Positions 45,577-54,898 of a stretch of 64,000 nt of DNA are shown here, in pieces; within the stretch, counting starts at the first letter, position 1; the number at the start of each line of letters is the position of its first letter. The stretch comes from Flavobacterium pectinovorum. GTDB lineage: Bacteria; Bacteroidota; Bacteroidia; Flavobacteriales; Flavobacteriaceae. The translations under genes and the position numbers were made by a program. The notes beneath the pieces are model-generated. The model was given only the letters and a program-made list of their open reading frames with translations, was not told where the DNA came from and searched no databases. The DNA lies in assembly GCF_022802975.1 (NCBI RefSeq), contig NZ_JAFEVZ010000003.1, positions 62,001 to 126,000 of the forward strand. The letters are read 5' to 3'.

Positions 45577-46296
45577 TTAGATTTTGACCTTTTTTAAAAA
45601 ATCGGAACGATAGGTTTCACTTAAAATTAAGGTAGTATTTTTATTATTTTCTTCAAGATGATGCAATACAATTTCGTTATGATTGAAGAATTTTATCGCT
45701 TTTACCGCCACAATTTCTTTTTTATTGATTCGGCAAAAATCAGTTTCAGGCAGTTCATTTAAAAGTATATCAAATTTAACATTTTTTAAATTCAGAGAAC
45801 TTCCATCTGTCAAAAGAACCGTTTTATCGCGGCTGTCACTTATAGCGGTTTTGACATACTGAATCTGATTGAAATACAACAAGGTTTTTCCTCTATCTGT
45901 ATTTAACTGGATAAACTTTTTAGCTGTTTCAGGCTTACTAAATCGCTCAAAAGCTTTTGAGATTGCTTTTTGCAAACGTTCTAACTTTACCGGTTTTGTG
46001 ATATAATCTACCGCATCAATATTAAAAGCATCGGCAGCATAATCTTTATAAGCCGTACAAAAAATCACGAGTTTATCCTGGATCATTTCTGCCAGATGCA
46101 AACCGTCAATTCCGGGCATTTCGATATCTGATATTAATAAATCAAATTCGAGGTCCGAAATTTCGGCCAATAGTTTTTCAGGATTATTAAAAGTTTTTAC
46201 GATTTCTACTTCGGGAATTTGTTCACAAAGCATTTTCAGGTACGTTAATCCGGGTAACTCATCGTCCAGAAGCAAGCATTTCAGTTTTGTATCCAA
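45577..46296 (-). CDS. LytTR-family response regulator
   Basis: A 239-residue regulator. The receiver domain is KCLLLDDELPGLTYLKMLCE, with phospho-Asp in DLLISDIEMPGIDGLHLAEM, CTAYKDYAADAFNIDAVDYI and TKPVKLERLQKAI. The C-terminal LytTR DNA-binding domain is about residues 140-239 (FIQLNTDRGKTLLYFNQIQY, LPETDFCRINKKEIVAVKAI). The coding region begins 38 bases before the end of the upstream kinase gene, giving a long overlap and tight coupling. Confidence 0.9.
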   Translation of the reverse strand: MDTKLKCLLLDDELPGLTYLKMLCEQIPEVEIVKTFNNPEKLLAEISDLEFDLLISDIEMPGIDGLHLAEMIQDKLVIFCTAYKDYAADAFNIDAVDYITKPVKLERLQKAISKAFERFSKPETAKKFIQLNTDRGKTLLYFNQIQYVKTAISDSRDKTVLLTDGSSLNLKNVKFDILLNELPETDFCRINKKEIVAVKAIKFFNHNEIVLHHLEENNKNTTLILSETYRSDFLKKVKI

Positions 46297-47020
46297 GTAA
46301 ATCTATTTTTAGATGAGCAATATAAATATCGTTTTCTGTAAACCTGTCGAGTTTGAAGTTGTTTTTGTAAATAATTCTTAAGCGGTGCTCTAAAGTTGTA
46401 TTTCCTAAACCGCTTCGTTCCTTTTTTAGTACTTTTTTATCCGAAATTTTGTTGGAAACCGTCATAAAAAAAGCATTGTCTTTAAACTCAAAAACTACCG
46501 AAATAAAGGCATCAGCACTTTGCAGGTCTGCATGTTTAAACGCATTTTCAATTAAATCAATTGAAATTAACGGTGCCAGTAAAGGCTGTTCGTATAATTT
46601 ATCTTCTTTATTGATATTGGTTTTGATCTTCAGCTCAAAAAGCGGACTGATTTTAATTTTATTAATTTCGATCAGGTTCAGTGCAAAATCAATTTCTTCT
46701 TTGGCGGTAACAAATTTCTTTTTGCTTTCGTACAAAATATAATCCAGCACATTGGCCAGTTTGTCCAAAGCAAAATAAGTCTGATAAGCGTGCGACTGAA
46801 TGGAGTTGAGAATATTCTTAAACAAATGCGGATTCAGTTTAGACTCTAAAGTTTCCAGCTGCAGATCGTTTACTTTTCTTTCAAGAGCGTAAAAGCTTTC
46901 TTCGGCATCTTCCTTAGCTTTTTTAGATTGCATTAATTGATACACCATAAAACCAATGATGACAATCAGCAATAAAATTATGGCTAAAAAAATAAAAGTG
47001 ATCGTGTTGCTTTCCTGCAT
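46259..47020 (-). CDS. LytS/YehU-type histidine kinase
   Basis: A 253-residue kinase with one N-terminal helix (TITFIFLAIILLLIVIIGFMV) and a short coiled coil (KEDAEESFYALERKVNDLQL). The His_kinase motif LNPHLFKNILNSIQSHAYQT has the phospho-accepting His in NPH; the ATPase part has SIDLIENAFKHADLQSAD and GLGNTTLEHRLRIIY. No dedicated extracytoplasmic sensor domain. Same operon as the LytTR regulator, overlapping it by 38 bases; the SMR pump lies 36 bases upstream. Confidence 0.88.
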   Translation of the reverse strand: MQESNTITFIFLAIILLLIVIIGFMVYQLMQSKKAKEDAEESFYALERKVNDLQLETLESKLNPHLFKNILNSIQSHAYQTYFALDKLANVLDYILYESKKKFVTAKEEIDFALNLIEINKIKISPLFELKIKTNINKEDKLYEQPLLAPLISIDLIENAFKHADLQSADAFISVVFEFKDNAFFMTVSNKISDKKVLKKERSGLGNTTLEHRLRIIYKNNFKLDRFTENDIYIAHLKIDLLGYKTEMLASGR

Positions 47021-47056
47021 TTTAATTTATTCTTTACTATAGCTTAAATATTTTTT

Positions 47057-47386
47057 TTAATGGCTGGAAACGAATTTTAATCCAATAATCGAAGCAATCA
47101 GGGTTGAAAGAAAAAATATCCTCCAGAAAGTTGCCGGTTCTTTAAAGATCAATATTCCAACTAAAACAGTTCCAACAGCTCCAATTCCTGTCCAGACAGC
47201 ATAAGCGGTTCCTATTGGCAATACTTGTGTGGCTTTATAAAGCAGAATCATACTGATCGAAAGACAGACAAAAAAACCAGCCATCCAATAGGTCGATACG
47301 ATTCCGGTTGTTTCTTTGGCCTTGCCTAAACACGATGCAAAACCTACTTCAAAAAGCCCCGCAATAATCAATAAAATCCAATTCAT
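47057..47386 (-). CDS. Small multidrug resistance (SMR) transporter
   Basis: A 109-residue protein with four transmembrane helices. It starts NWILLIIAGLFEVGFASCLG (conserved membrane Glu in TM1), then STYWMAGFFVCLSISMILLY, PIGTAYAVWTGIGAVGTVL (typical SMR TM3 signature) and a final IFFLSTLIASIIGLKFV. SMR pumps export cations such as quaternary ammonium or guanidinium, using protons. QacE, SugE and Gdx subtypes cannot be separated confidently. A -7-like CATCTTTG lies upstream (47412-47419). Confidence 0.93.
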   Translation of the reverse strand: MNWILLIIAGLFEVGFASCLGKAKETTGIVSTYWMAGFFVCLSISMILLYKATQVLPIGTAYAVWTGIGAVGTVLVGILIFKEPATFWRIFFLSTLIASIIGLKFVSSH

Positions 47387-47540
47387 TTTTTTATTCCTTT
47401 AAAATTGTACTGCAAAGATGAGAAAAGCCGGCATACAAATCACACCAAATTATTAAATTATCAAAACATTATGTATGTTAATTAATGTTAACAAATCGCA
47501 AAAACAATTGCCTTACTTAATGATTTTTAACACTTTTAAT

Positions 47541-47548
47541 TACATTTG
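47541..47548 (+). promoter_or_regulatory. -7 box TACATTTG for the MMPL exporter
   Basis: Perfect TAnnTTTG 19 bases before ATG 47568; in-frame Mets further upstream lie before the promoter. Confidence 0.75.
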
Positions 47549-47567
47549 CATCCATTTTACAAATTTT

Positions 47568-49937
47568 ATGAAAAACTCAGCACAAGTAGGTTTTTGGGAA
47601 AAAATTGCCCGAATCATACTTAAAAACAGAATTACGATATTGACAATTGTGGCGGCAATCACAATTTTTCTTGCTCTTCAATGGAAAAACCTTTCTATGA
47701 CCTACACCGAAGCCAACCTGCTTCCAAAAGATCATATCGCCAATAAAGAGTATCAAAAATTCTTAGATAAATTTGGAGAAGAAGGAAACCTTGTTGTAAT
47801 TGGTTTTAAAGACCCAAACTTTTTTACTCCTAAAAATTATGCTGCCTGGAACGAATTGATGACTGGCTTAAAAAAATCTAAAGAAGTTGATTTGGTGGTT
47901 TCTTTAAATGACTTAAAAAAGCTTGAAAAAGATACTGTCAATGAAAAATTTGTTCTTTCACCGTTTATCGATCAGAGCAAAACACTGGATGCAGCCTATT
48001 TAAAAAAAGTTCAGTACGATTTGTTCCATAATTTACCTTTTTACGAAGGATTATTATTCAACAAAGAAAGCGGAAGTGTCCGGTCTGCTATTTATATCAA
48101 CAAAAAACTGGTAAATACCGCCGAAAGAAAGACATTTATCCTCGAAAATCTGGTTCCGAAAATCAACAAATTCGAAAAAACAACCGGCGTTGACTTAAAA
48201 GTTTCAGGAATGCCATACATCAGGACGATCAATGCAAACGACATGAAAGGCGAAATTGGTCTTTTTATTGGTGCCGCTTTAGGAGTTGTTTCTTTAATTT
48301 TCTTTTTCTTTTTCCGTTCGTTCAGAGCTACTTTTATTTCGATTTGTATTTTGATTGTTGGCGTAATGTGGTCATTTGGAACGCTGGGATTATTAGGATA
48401 CAAAATCACAATTCTAACCGCTATTATTCCGCCGCTGATTATCGTTATCGGAATCACGAATTGTATTTTCCTGATCAATAAATACCAGCAGGAAATTAAA
48501 TTACACAATAATCAGGCAAAAGCCCTGCAGCGTATTATTTCAAAAATCGGACATGCGACTTTAATGACTAATCTTACTGCTGCGATTGGTTTTGCAACAT
48601 TGATGATTACCGGTAACGAATTGCTTTTTGAATTTGGATTGGTCACTTCTATAAATGTTCTTTCTGTTTATATACTGACCCTTTTTATTGTTCCAATAGT
48701 GTACAGTTTTCTTCCTTTACCGAAAGAAAAACATTTATATCACCTGAGTAAAACTTATATTTCGACTTTATTGAATGTGGTTGAAAATACAGTTAAAAAC
48801 AAACGAAGAATCGTTTATATCATTTATGCTTTACTTTTCATTATCAGTATAAATGGCGTTAGACAAATGAAAGTTTCAGGAAGTTTGATTAGTGAAATGC
48901 CCAAAACTGCTTCTTTCTTTAAAGACATTTTATTCTACGAAAAAGAGTTCAACGGCGTAATGCCATTAGAAATCATGATTGACACCAAAAAGAAAAAAGG
49001 TGTCATGAAAGCATCGACCATTCGAAAAATGGATGAATTGCAGAACACGATTGCCGAAATGCCGGAATTGGCAAAACCGGTTTCGGTTGTAAATCTGGTT
49101 AAATACTCCAAACAGGCTTTTTACAACGGAAATCCTGAATATTATCAGCTGCCAACTTCGCAGGAGCAGACATTTATTTTGAGCTATGCCAAAAATGCCA
49201 CAAAAAACAGCAAGGATAATTTAATGAAAGCTTACGTTGATTCGACAGGTCAATACGCCCGAATCACTACTTTCATGAAAGATATTGGCACTGATGAAAT
49301 GGCAAAAGTAGAAGGGAAATTACACCAAAAAATTGATGAAATTTTCCCGAAAGAGCGATTTGAAGTTACTGTAACCGGCAAAGCACTGGTTTTTCAGAAA
49401 GGTACTTCGTATTTGGCCCACAATTTAATCGAATCATTATTTTTTGCTATTTTGACCATTGCACTACTTATTTTGTACCTATTCCGATCTTTTAAAATGG
49501 TAATGGCATCATTAATAACAAACATTTTACCACTGTGTATTACATCAGGAATAATGGGGTATCTTGACATTCCACTGAAACCTTCTACGATATTGGTATT
49601 TAGTATTGCTTTTGGAATTTCGGTAGATAATGCCATTCAGTTTATGGCAAAGTATAGACATGATCTGCTTCAAAGTGGCGGAAAAGTTAAAAAGTCGGTT
49701 TTTAGTGCTTTAAGGGAAACCGGTATCAGTACCTTTTATACCTCTGTTATATTAATTTTAGGTTTTGGTACTTTTACATTATCCAGCTTTAGCGGAACCA
49801 TTGCATTGGGAGGATTAATTTCTTGTACTTTAATTTTTGCCATGTTTGCCAACTTAGTTGTTTTGCCTTCGCTTGTTTTGACTTTTGAAAAGAAAAAAAC
49901 GAAGAAAGAAGATTTGGAAAATTTACAAAATGAATAG
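47568..49937 (+). CDS. RND/MMPL family exporter
   Basis: A 789-residue inner-membrane protein of the MMPL-type RND superfamily, with two repeats of six helices. First repeat: TM1 at TILTIVAAITIFLALQW, then a periplasmic domain with EANLLPKDHIANKEYQKFLD, then GEIGLFIGAALGVVSLIFFF, TLGLLGYKITILTAIIPPLI and IGHATLMTNLTAAIGFATLM. Second repeat: HNLIESLFFAILTIALLILY, LVFSIAFGISVDNAIQFMAK, SVILILGFGTFTLSSFSG. No periplasmic adaptor or outer-membrane factor is nearby. Such proteins move lipids or hydrophobic compounds. ATG 47568 chosen from the promoter and start context. Confidence 0.88.
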   Translation: MKNSAQVGFWEKIARIILKNRITILTIVAAITIFLALQWKNLSMTYTEANLLPKDHIANKEYQKFLDKFGEEGNLVVIGFKDPNFFTPKNYAAWNELMTGLKKSKEVDLVVSLNDLKKLEKDTVNEKFVLSPFIDQSKTLDAAYLKKVQYDLFHNLPFYEGLLFNKESGSVRSAIYINKKLVNTAERKTFILENLVPKINKFEKTTGVDLKVSGMPYIRTINANDMKGEIGLFIGAALGVVSLIFFFFFRSFRATFISICILIVGVMWSFGTLGLLGYKITILTAIIPPLIIVIGITNCIFLINKYQQEIKLHNNQAKALQRIISKIGHATLMTNLTAAIGFATLMITGNELLFEFGLVTSINVLSVYILTLFIVPIVYSFLPLPKEKHLYHLSKTYISTLLNVVENTVKNKRRIVYIIYALLFIISINGVRQMKVSGSLISEMPKTASFFKDILFYEKEFNGVMPLEIMIDTKKKKGVMKASTIRKMDELQNTIAEMPELAKPVSVVNLVKYSKQAFYNGNPEYYQLPTSQEQTFILSYAKNATKNSKDNLMKAYVDSTGQYARITTFMKDIGTDEMAKVEGKLHQKIDEIFPKERFEVTVTGKALVFQKGTSYLAHNLIESLFFAILTIALLILYLFRSFKMVMASLITNILPLCITSGIMGYLDIPLKPSTILVFSIAFGISVDNAIQFMAKYRHDLLQSGGKVKKSVFSALRETGISTFYTSVILILGFGTFTLSSFSGTIALGGLISCTLIFAMFANLVVLPSLVLTFEKKKTKKEDLENLQNE

Positions 49938-49983
49938 TTTTTTAAAAATAACCCGTTAGTATTTGTAAACCATAATACATTCA

Positions 49984-50018
49984 AAAACTACAACTTTTTC
50001 TGGTTGTAGTTTTTTTTT
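49984..50018 (+). terminator. Terminator after the MMPL exporter
   Basis: AAAACTACAAC pairs with GTTGTAGTTTT, followed by a T-run. Confidence 0.88.
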
Positions 50019-50174
50019 GTCCAAAGTTTAACAAATTGACTGTATTATAGGCTTTTTGGACTCAAAAATTAAATTTTACGCAAACGGTTGTTAAAAAAAC
50101 ATTTGATTTAACAATAGTACACAACCTACTGATTATTAATGATTAAAATTCATTTAATAAATCAAAAAAATATA

Positions 50175-50182
50175 TATTTTTG
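50175..50182 (+). promoter_or_regulatory. -7 box TATTTTTG for the T9SS CBM-like gene
   Basis: Perfect TAnnTTTG overlapping the first ATG of the frame (50180), so translation starts later, at 50246. Confidence 0.7.
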
Positions 50183-50245
50183 TTTAAACAACCGATTGTC
50201 AAAAAATCGATTATTGTTAACTATCAACCTTTAAAAAACAAAACC

Positions 50246-51439
50246 ATGATTAAAAAACTACTTTTTCTATTTTTAACAGCAGGCGGTATTTCATCTGCAC
50301 TGACTGCTCAAAACTTAGTTGCAAACGGAAATTTTGAAGCCGGAACCGGAGACGTTTTTACAAATTGGACTAAAACCAACGGATCAGGAAACCTAACTGC
50401 AGAAACGGCAACAGTCCACGGAGGTGTAAGATCGCTCAAAGCAATTTCTACAGGAGCTAATGAATACAGTGTACAAATTCAAACTGATGATATTGCAACC
50501 GTAATTGGACACAATTATGAAGTAAGTATGTGGATAAAAGGAACTGCAGGAGGAAATACAGTTCGTTTTTCAACTTCGGGTGGAACTGCTGTTTACGGAA
50601 ATGCCTTTACAGTTACTACAGGATGGCAAGTGTGTATTTTGAGTTTTACCGCTACAGCAACAGCAACTAAAATAAGTTTAGATCTTGGAAAAGGAACCGA
50701 TACTTTTTACATAGATGATGTCGCTTTATATGATATAACTACTGCACCAACTTTAGATTTTATTCTAAATGGTAATCTTGAAGCCGGAACGGGAGATACT
50801 TTTACCAACTGGTCAAAATACAATGGAGCTGCTAATTTAACTGCAGAAACGGTAGAAGTTCATGGTGGATCAAGAGCTCTTAAAGCTATATCTGCGGGTG
50901 CAAACGAATATAACGTGCAATTGGTTAGCGACGCAATGAACCTGGTTGTAGGCAGAAATTATACAGCAAGCATGTGGATTAAAGCGTCTGTAGCAGGAAG
51001 TACCGTAAGATTTTCAACTACAGCAGCCAGTGCGAACTATGGCCCAAATACTACAATAGGCACAGCATGGCAAAAAATAACGTATACTTTTGCTGCAAAA
51101 AGTCCTTCAACACAACTTAATCTTGATTTAGGAAAAAGCACTACTACATTTTATATTGACGACATTACTTTTATTGGAGCCAACGTTACTCTTGCTAATG
51201 AAAAATTTGAAAACGAAACTAATAAAGTGGTATTTTATCCAAATCCGGTTCAGGACAACCTGAATATCAGTTCTGAATCAAATGTAAAATCTTTAATTAT
51301 TAGCGACAGTACCGGAAGAACAGTTAAAACCATTAAAGATGCCCAAAACATTCAGTCTGTAGATGTTTCTGGTTTAAGCAATGGCTTGTATATTTTATCA
51401 ACTGATAACAACCAGACATTTAAGTTTATAAAGAACTAA
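50246..51439 (+). CDS. Secreted T9SS protein with two carbohydrate-binding-like modules
   Basis: A 397-residue protein. Signal peptide residues 1-21 (GISSALTAQ). Two copies of a roughly 140-residue beta-sandwich of the CBM4/9 type follow: copy 1 has NGNFEAGTGDVFTNWTKTNG and HGGVRSLKAIS, copy 2 has NGNLEAGTGDTFTNWSKYNG and HGGSRALKAIS; both end with FYIDDVxL/I segments. The T9SS type A tail follows (VVFYPNPVQDNLNISSES, SLIISDSTGRTVKTI, GLSNGLYILST). It is probably exported to the cell surface for glycan binding; no catalytic domain. The copies look like an internal duplication. Terminator at 51461. Confidence 0.9.
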   Translation: MIKKLLFLFLTAGGISSALTAQNLVANGNFEAGTGDVFTNWTKTNGSGNLTAETATVHGGVRSLKAISTGANEYSVQIQTDDIATVIGHNYEVSMWIKGTAGGNTVRFSTSGGTAVYGNAFTVTTGWQVCILSFTATATATKISLDLGKGTDTFYIDDVALYDITTAPTLDFILNGNLEAGTGDTFTNWSKYNGAANLTAETVEVHGGSRALKAISAGANEYNVQLVSDAMNLVVGRNYTASMWIKASVAGSTVRFSTTAASANYGPNTTIGTAWQKITYTFAAKSPSTQLNLDLGKSTTTFYIDDITFIGANVTLANEKFENETNKVVFYPNPVQDNLNISSESNVKSLIISDSTGRTVKTIKDAQNIQSVDVSGLSNGLYILSTDNNQTFKFIKN

Positions 51440-51460
51440 AAAAATAATCAATCCTATTTC

Positions 51461-51494
51461 AAAAAGCTGCAACCGTAAAAGTTGTGGCTTTTTT
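51461..51494 (+). terminator. Terminator after the T9SS CBM-like gene
   Basis: AAAAAGCTGCAAC pairs with GTTGTGGCTTTTT (two imperfect pairs), with T-run. Confidence 0.75.
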
Positions 51495-51553
51495 ATTATT
51501 CTGTAAAAGCAAAAAGAGCTAATTTATATGTAAACAAAAGGACTTTTATCCCT

Positions 51554-51638
51554 GAAGCCCTAGCCCTGATAGAAGCGATATCCTTTTTCTTGCTCCTTTA
51601 GCAAGAAAAAGATATAGCGGATAGCAGGAAACAGCTTC
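51554..51638. repeat. 85-base structured hairpin element upstream of asnS
   Basis: The core stem CTTTTTCTTGCT (51583-51594) pairs perfectly with AGCAAGAAAAAG (51600-51611). It extends through ATAT/ATAT around a single bulged C and closes at the base with GAAGC (51554-51558)/GCTTC (51634-51638). I recall similar GCCCTGATAGAAGCG ... AGCGGATAGCAGGAA elements dispersed in flavobacterial genomes. The function is unknown; asnS starts 95 bases downstream. Confidence 0.7.
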
Positions 51639-51732
51639 AAAAATTAATTATTATCGATTATATTTGCAATTCGATATAAAAACACTGATCTTATATTAAT
51701 CTAAAATCAGCAATCTAAAATCTAAAATTAAA

Positions 51733-53178
51733 ATGAAACACACAAAGGTTAAAGACTTATTAAACAGTACGACGACGCTACAGGAAGTGAATGCAAAAGG
51801 ATGGGTGAGAACTTTTAGAAATAATCAGTTCATCGCGCTTAATGACGGTTCTACAATTAATAATATACAATGTGTTGTTGATTTTGAAAATACGCCGGAA
51901 GAAACTTTAAAAAGAATCACGACTGGAGCTGCAGTTTCTGTAATTGGAACTTTGGTAGAGAGTAAAGGTGCAGGTCAGAAATACGAAATTCAAGTAAACA
52001 AACTTGAAATTCTTGGAGATTCTGATGCGGAGAAATTCCCAATGCAGCCTAAAAAACACTCTTTAGAATTTTTACGTGAAAACGCTCACTTGCGCGTACG
52101 TACAAATGCTTTTGGGGCAATTATGCGTGTTCGTTCAGTATTATCATTTGCAGTTCACAACTATTTTCAGCAAAAAGGTTTTGTGTATGTAAACACGCCA
52201 ATTATTACCGGAGCTGATGCGGAAGGTGCCGGAGAAATGTTTCAGGTAACTTCTTTACCGTTAGACAATCTTCCAAAAAATGAAGAAGGAAACATTGATT
52301 TCAAAAAAGATTTCTTCGGAAAACATACGAACTTAACGGTTTCCGGACAATTAGAAGGGGAAACTTTTGCAATGGCTTTGGGACAGATTTATACTTTTGG
52401 ACCAACGTTTAGAGCAGAAAACTCAAATACTTCCCGCCACCTGGCAGAATTCTGGATGATTGAGCCGGAAGTTGCTTTCAATGATTTGGATGACAACATG
52501 GATTTGGCTGAAGATTTTATTCAGTACGTAATTAAATATGCTTTAGACAATTGTGGAGACGATTTGAAATTCTTAGAAGGAAGACTTTTAGAAGAAGAAA
52601 AATCAAAACCTCAGGCAGACAGAAGCGAAATGGCTTTGTTGGAGAAACTGAATTTCGTTTTAGAAAACAATTTCAAAAGAGTTTCTTACACGGAAGCAAT
52701 TGACATTTTAAGAGATTCTACTCCAAATAAAAAGAAGAAATTTCAATATATCATCAACGAATGGGGCGCTGATTTACAGTCAGAACACGAGCGTTACTTA
52801 GTTGAAAAACATTTTAAATGTCCTGTAATTTTATTTGATTACCCGGCAAACATTAAAGCGTTTTATATGCGTCTGAACGACAACACAGAACCAGGAAGAG
52901 AAACGGTTCGTGCCATGGATATCCTTTTCCCCGGAATTGGAGAAATCGTGGGTGGTTCTGAAAGAGAAGAGCGTTACGATGTTTTGGTGGAGAAGATGAA
53001 AGCTTTAGAAATCGACGAAGAAGAGTTATACTGGTATTTAGACACCAGAAGATTTGGTTCTGCAACACACGCAGGTTTCGGTTTAGGATTTGAACGTTTG
53101 GTATTGTTTGTTACAGGAATGACAAACATCAGAGACGTAATTCCTTTCCCAAGAACTCCTGGAAGTGCGGAGTTCTAA
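51733..53178 (+). CDS. asnS: Asparaginyl-tRNA synthetase
   Basis: A 481-residue class IIb synthetase. The N-terminal OB-fold anticodon-binding domain (residues about 15-110) has [20 protein letters not shown]. Motif 2 includes [20 protein letters not shown], and motif 3 is [20 protein letters not shown] followed by PFPRTPG. The absence of the AspRS insertion, and the [18 protein letters not shown] segment, point to AsnRS. Normal length. Confidence 0.96.
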   Translation: MKHTKVKDLLNSTTTLQEVNAKGWVRTFRNNQFIALNDGSTINNIQCVVDFENTPEETLKRITTGAAVSVIGTLVESKGAGQKYEIQVNKLEILGDSDAEKFPMQPKKHSLEFLRENAHLRVRTNAFGAIMRVRSVLSFAVHNYFQQKGFVYVNTPIITGADAEGAGEMFQVTSLPLDNLPKNEEGNIDFKKDFFGKHTNLTVSGQLEGETFAMALGQIYTFGPTFRAENSNTSRHLAEFWMIEPEVAFNDLDDNMDLAEDFIQYVIKYALDNCGDDLKFLEGRLLEEEKSKPQADRSEMALLEKLNFVLENNFKRVSYTEAIDILRDSTPNKKKKFQYIINEWGADLQSEHERYLVEKHFKCPVILFDYPANIKAFYMRLNDNTEPGRETVRAMDILFPGIGEIVGGSEREERYDVLVEKMKALEIDEEELYWYLDTRRFGSATHAGFGLGFERLVLFVTGMTNIRDVIPFPRTPGSAEF

Positions 53179-53188
53179 GAAGTTTAAA

Positions 53189-53313
53189 AAAGTTTCAGGT
53201 TTCAAGTTTCAGGTTGTTGGAACTTGAACTAAGATTATAAAATTTGTTTTCAAGTTTCAGGTTTTAAGTTTATCCGTTCAGTTGGAAAACTTGAAACTTG
53301 AAACTTGAAACTT
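53189..53313. repeat. ACTTGAA/TTCAAGT heptamer element between asnS and rpoN
   Basis: Plus-strand copies of AGTTTCAGGTTTCAAGTTTC (53191-53210) and TTTTCAAGTTTCAGG (53247-53261) face an inverted array ACTTGAA x3 plus ACTT (53289-53313). The same heptamer forms the insertion in leuS (29270-29301). Confidence 0.8.
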
Positions 53314-53326
53314 TTAACAAAAACAA

Positions 53327-54787
53327 ATGCTAAAGCAATTTTTAAATTTAAAATTATCCCAGAAATTATCTCCACAGCAAATTCAGCTGATGAAGTTAAT
53401 TCAATTGCCTACGCAAGCTTTTGAACAGCGTTTATTAGAAGAAATGAACGAAAATCCGGCGCTTGAAGCTGGAAAAGAAGACGAATACGAAGCGGACGAA
53501 TTTGCCAATGAAGACTACGACGATTATGATGATGCAGAATCGGACAGAATTGAAGCAGACGACATTAATATCGACGAATACTTAAGCGACGACGATACCC
53601 CTGATTACAAAACTCAGGTTAACAATTATAGTGAAGACGAAGAACGTGAAACGCCTTTTGCTTCGCCAATTAGTTTTCATCAGGATTTAATCAATCAACT
53701 GAATACTTTTATTTTAAACGATGAAGAGCGCGAAATCGCTGAATTTCTTGTTGGAAGTATTGATGATATGGGCTACATCCGCAGAAGTGTTCCGGATATT
53801 GTAGATGACATGGCTTTTACTCAGGGAATTTATACTGATGAAGCTATTGTCGAAAAAATGTTGCATGTCATTCACGAACTCGAACCTTCGGGAGTTGGAG
53901 CACGTGACTTACAGGAATGTTTATTGTTGCAATTGAAGCATAAAACGCCAACGGAATATGTTGATTTGGCAATCGATATTATCGAAAATCAGTTTGATGC
54001 TTTTACTAAGAAACATTACGACAAACTGCTTCAGAAATACAGCGTTTCGAATGAACAGCTTAAAAAAGCCATTCACGAAATTGAAAGACTAAACCCAAAA
54101 CCGGGTGGCTCTTTTACAGGAAACAACAAAGTAACAGAAAACATAGTTCCCGATTTTGCGATTAGAATTATCGATGGCGAATTAGAATTAACTTTAAATG
54201 GACGTAATGCTCCATCTCTGCACGTTTCTAAAGATTATCAGGAAATGATGCAGACCTACAAGGATTCTCGTGATAAATCGACTGCACAAAAAGATGCGGT
54301 GCAGTTTATCAAACAAAAACTGGATTCTGCTAAATGGTTTATCGATGCGATCAGACAGCGTCAGGAAACGCTTTTTGTAACGATGAATGCAATTATGCAC
54401 TATCAGGAAGAATTTTTCTTAGATGGCGACGAAACTAAACTAAAACCCATGATCTTAAAAGACATTGCAGATTTGGTTGGTTTGGATATTTCGACAATCT
54501 CACGAGTAGCCAACAGCAAATATGTTGAAACACCATACGGGACAAAACTGATTAAGGAATTCTTCTCTGAAGCCATGAAAAACGATCAGGGAGAAGATGT
54601 TTCGACTTTGGAAATCAAAAAGATTTTGAAGAATACGATTGAAGAAGAAGACAAAAAGAAACCGCTTCCGGATGATCAATTGGCAGAAATCTTGAAAGAA
54701 AAAGGCTATCCAATTGCGAGAAGAACCATTGCAAAATACCGTGAACAGCTTGATATTCCGGTTGCAAGAATGAGAAAGAAGATTTAG
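53327..54787 (+). CDS. rpoN: RNA polymerase sigma-54 factor
   Basis: A 486-residue sigma-54. Region I is Gln/Leu-rich (LKLSQKLSPQQIQLMKLIQ), region II acidic (residues 50-100, with long Asp/Glu stretches), region III includes the core-binding part LNTFILNDEEREIAEFLVGS and the HTH LVGLDISTISRVANSKYVET. The RpoN box near the C-terminus reads ARRTIAKYREQL, the -24-recognising motif. It needs AAA+ enhancer-binding activators, none of which is in this window. It follows the heptamer repeat region. Confidence 0.96.
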   Translation: MLKQFLNLKLSQKLSPQQIQLMKLIQLPTQAFEQRLLEEMNENPALEAGKEDEYEADEFANEDYDDYDDAESDRIEADDINIDEYLSDDDTPDYKTQVNNYSEDEERETPFASPISFHQDLINQLNTFILNDEEREIAEFLVGSIDDMGYIRRSVPDIVDDMAFTQGIYTDEAIVEKMLHVIHELEPSGVGARDLQECLLLQLKHKTPTEYVDLAIDIIENQFDAFTKKHYDKLLQKYSVSNEQLKKAIHEIERLNPKPGGSFTGNNKVTENIVPDFAIRIIDGELELTLNGRNAPSLHVSKDYQEMMQTYKDSRDKSTAQKDAVQFIKQKLDSAKWFIDAIRQRQETLFVTMNAIMHYQEEFFLDGDETKLKPMILKDIADLVGLDISTISRVANSKYVETPYGTKLIKEFFSEAMKNDQGEDVSTLEIKKILKNTIEEEDKKKPLPDDQLAEILKEKGYPIARRTIAKYREQLDIPVARMRKKI

Positions 54788-54799
54788 ATTTTCTTCTAA

Positions 54800-54827
54800 C
54801 CATATAAGAAATATAAGTTCATTTAAA
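54800..54827 (+). repeat. CCATATAAGAAATATAAG element
   Basis: Member of the family at 9789 and 62500; here without an inverted partner. Confidence 0.65.
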
Positions 54828-54831
54828 TAGC

Positions 54832-54870
54832 AAACCCGACAGAATTTAAAATCTGCCGGGTTTATTTTTT
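54832..54870. terminator. Bidirectional terminator between rpoN and the PIN gene
   Basis: AAACCCGACAGAATT pairs with AAATCTGCCGGGTTT, A and T flanks on both sides. Confidence 0.8.
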
Positions 54871-54898
54871 TCTATTCTGACGATTAACCCGATTAATT

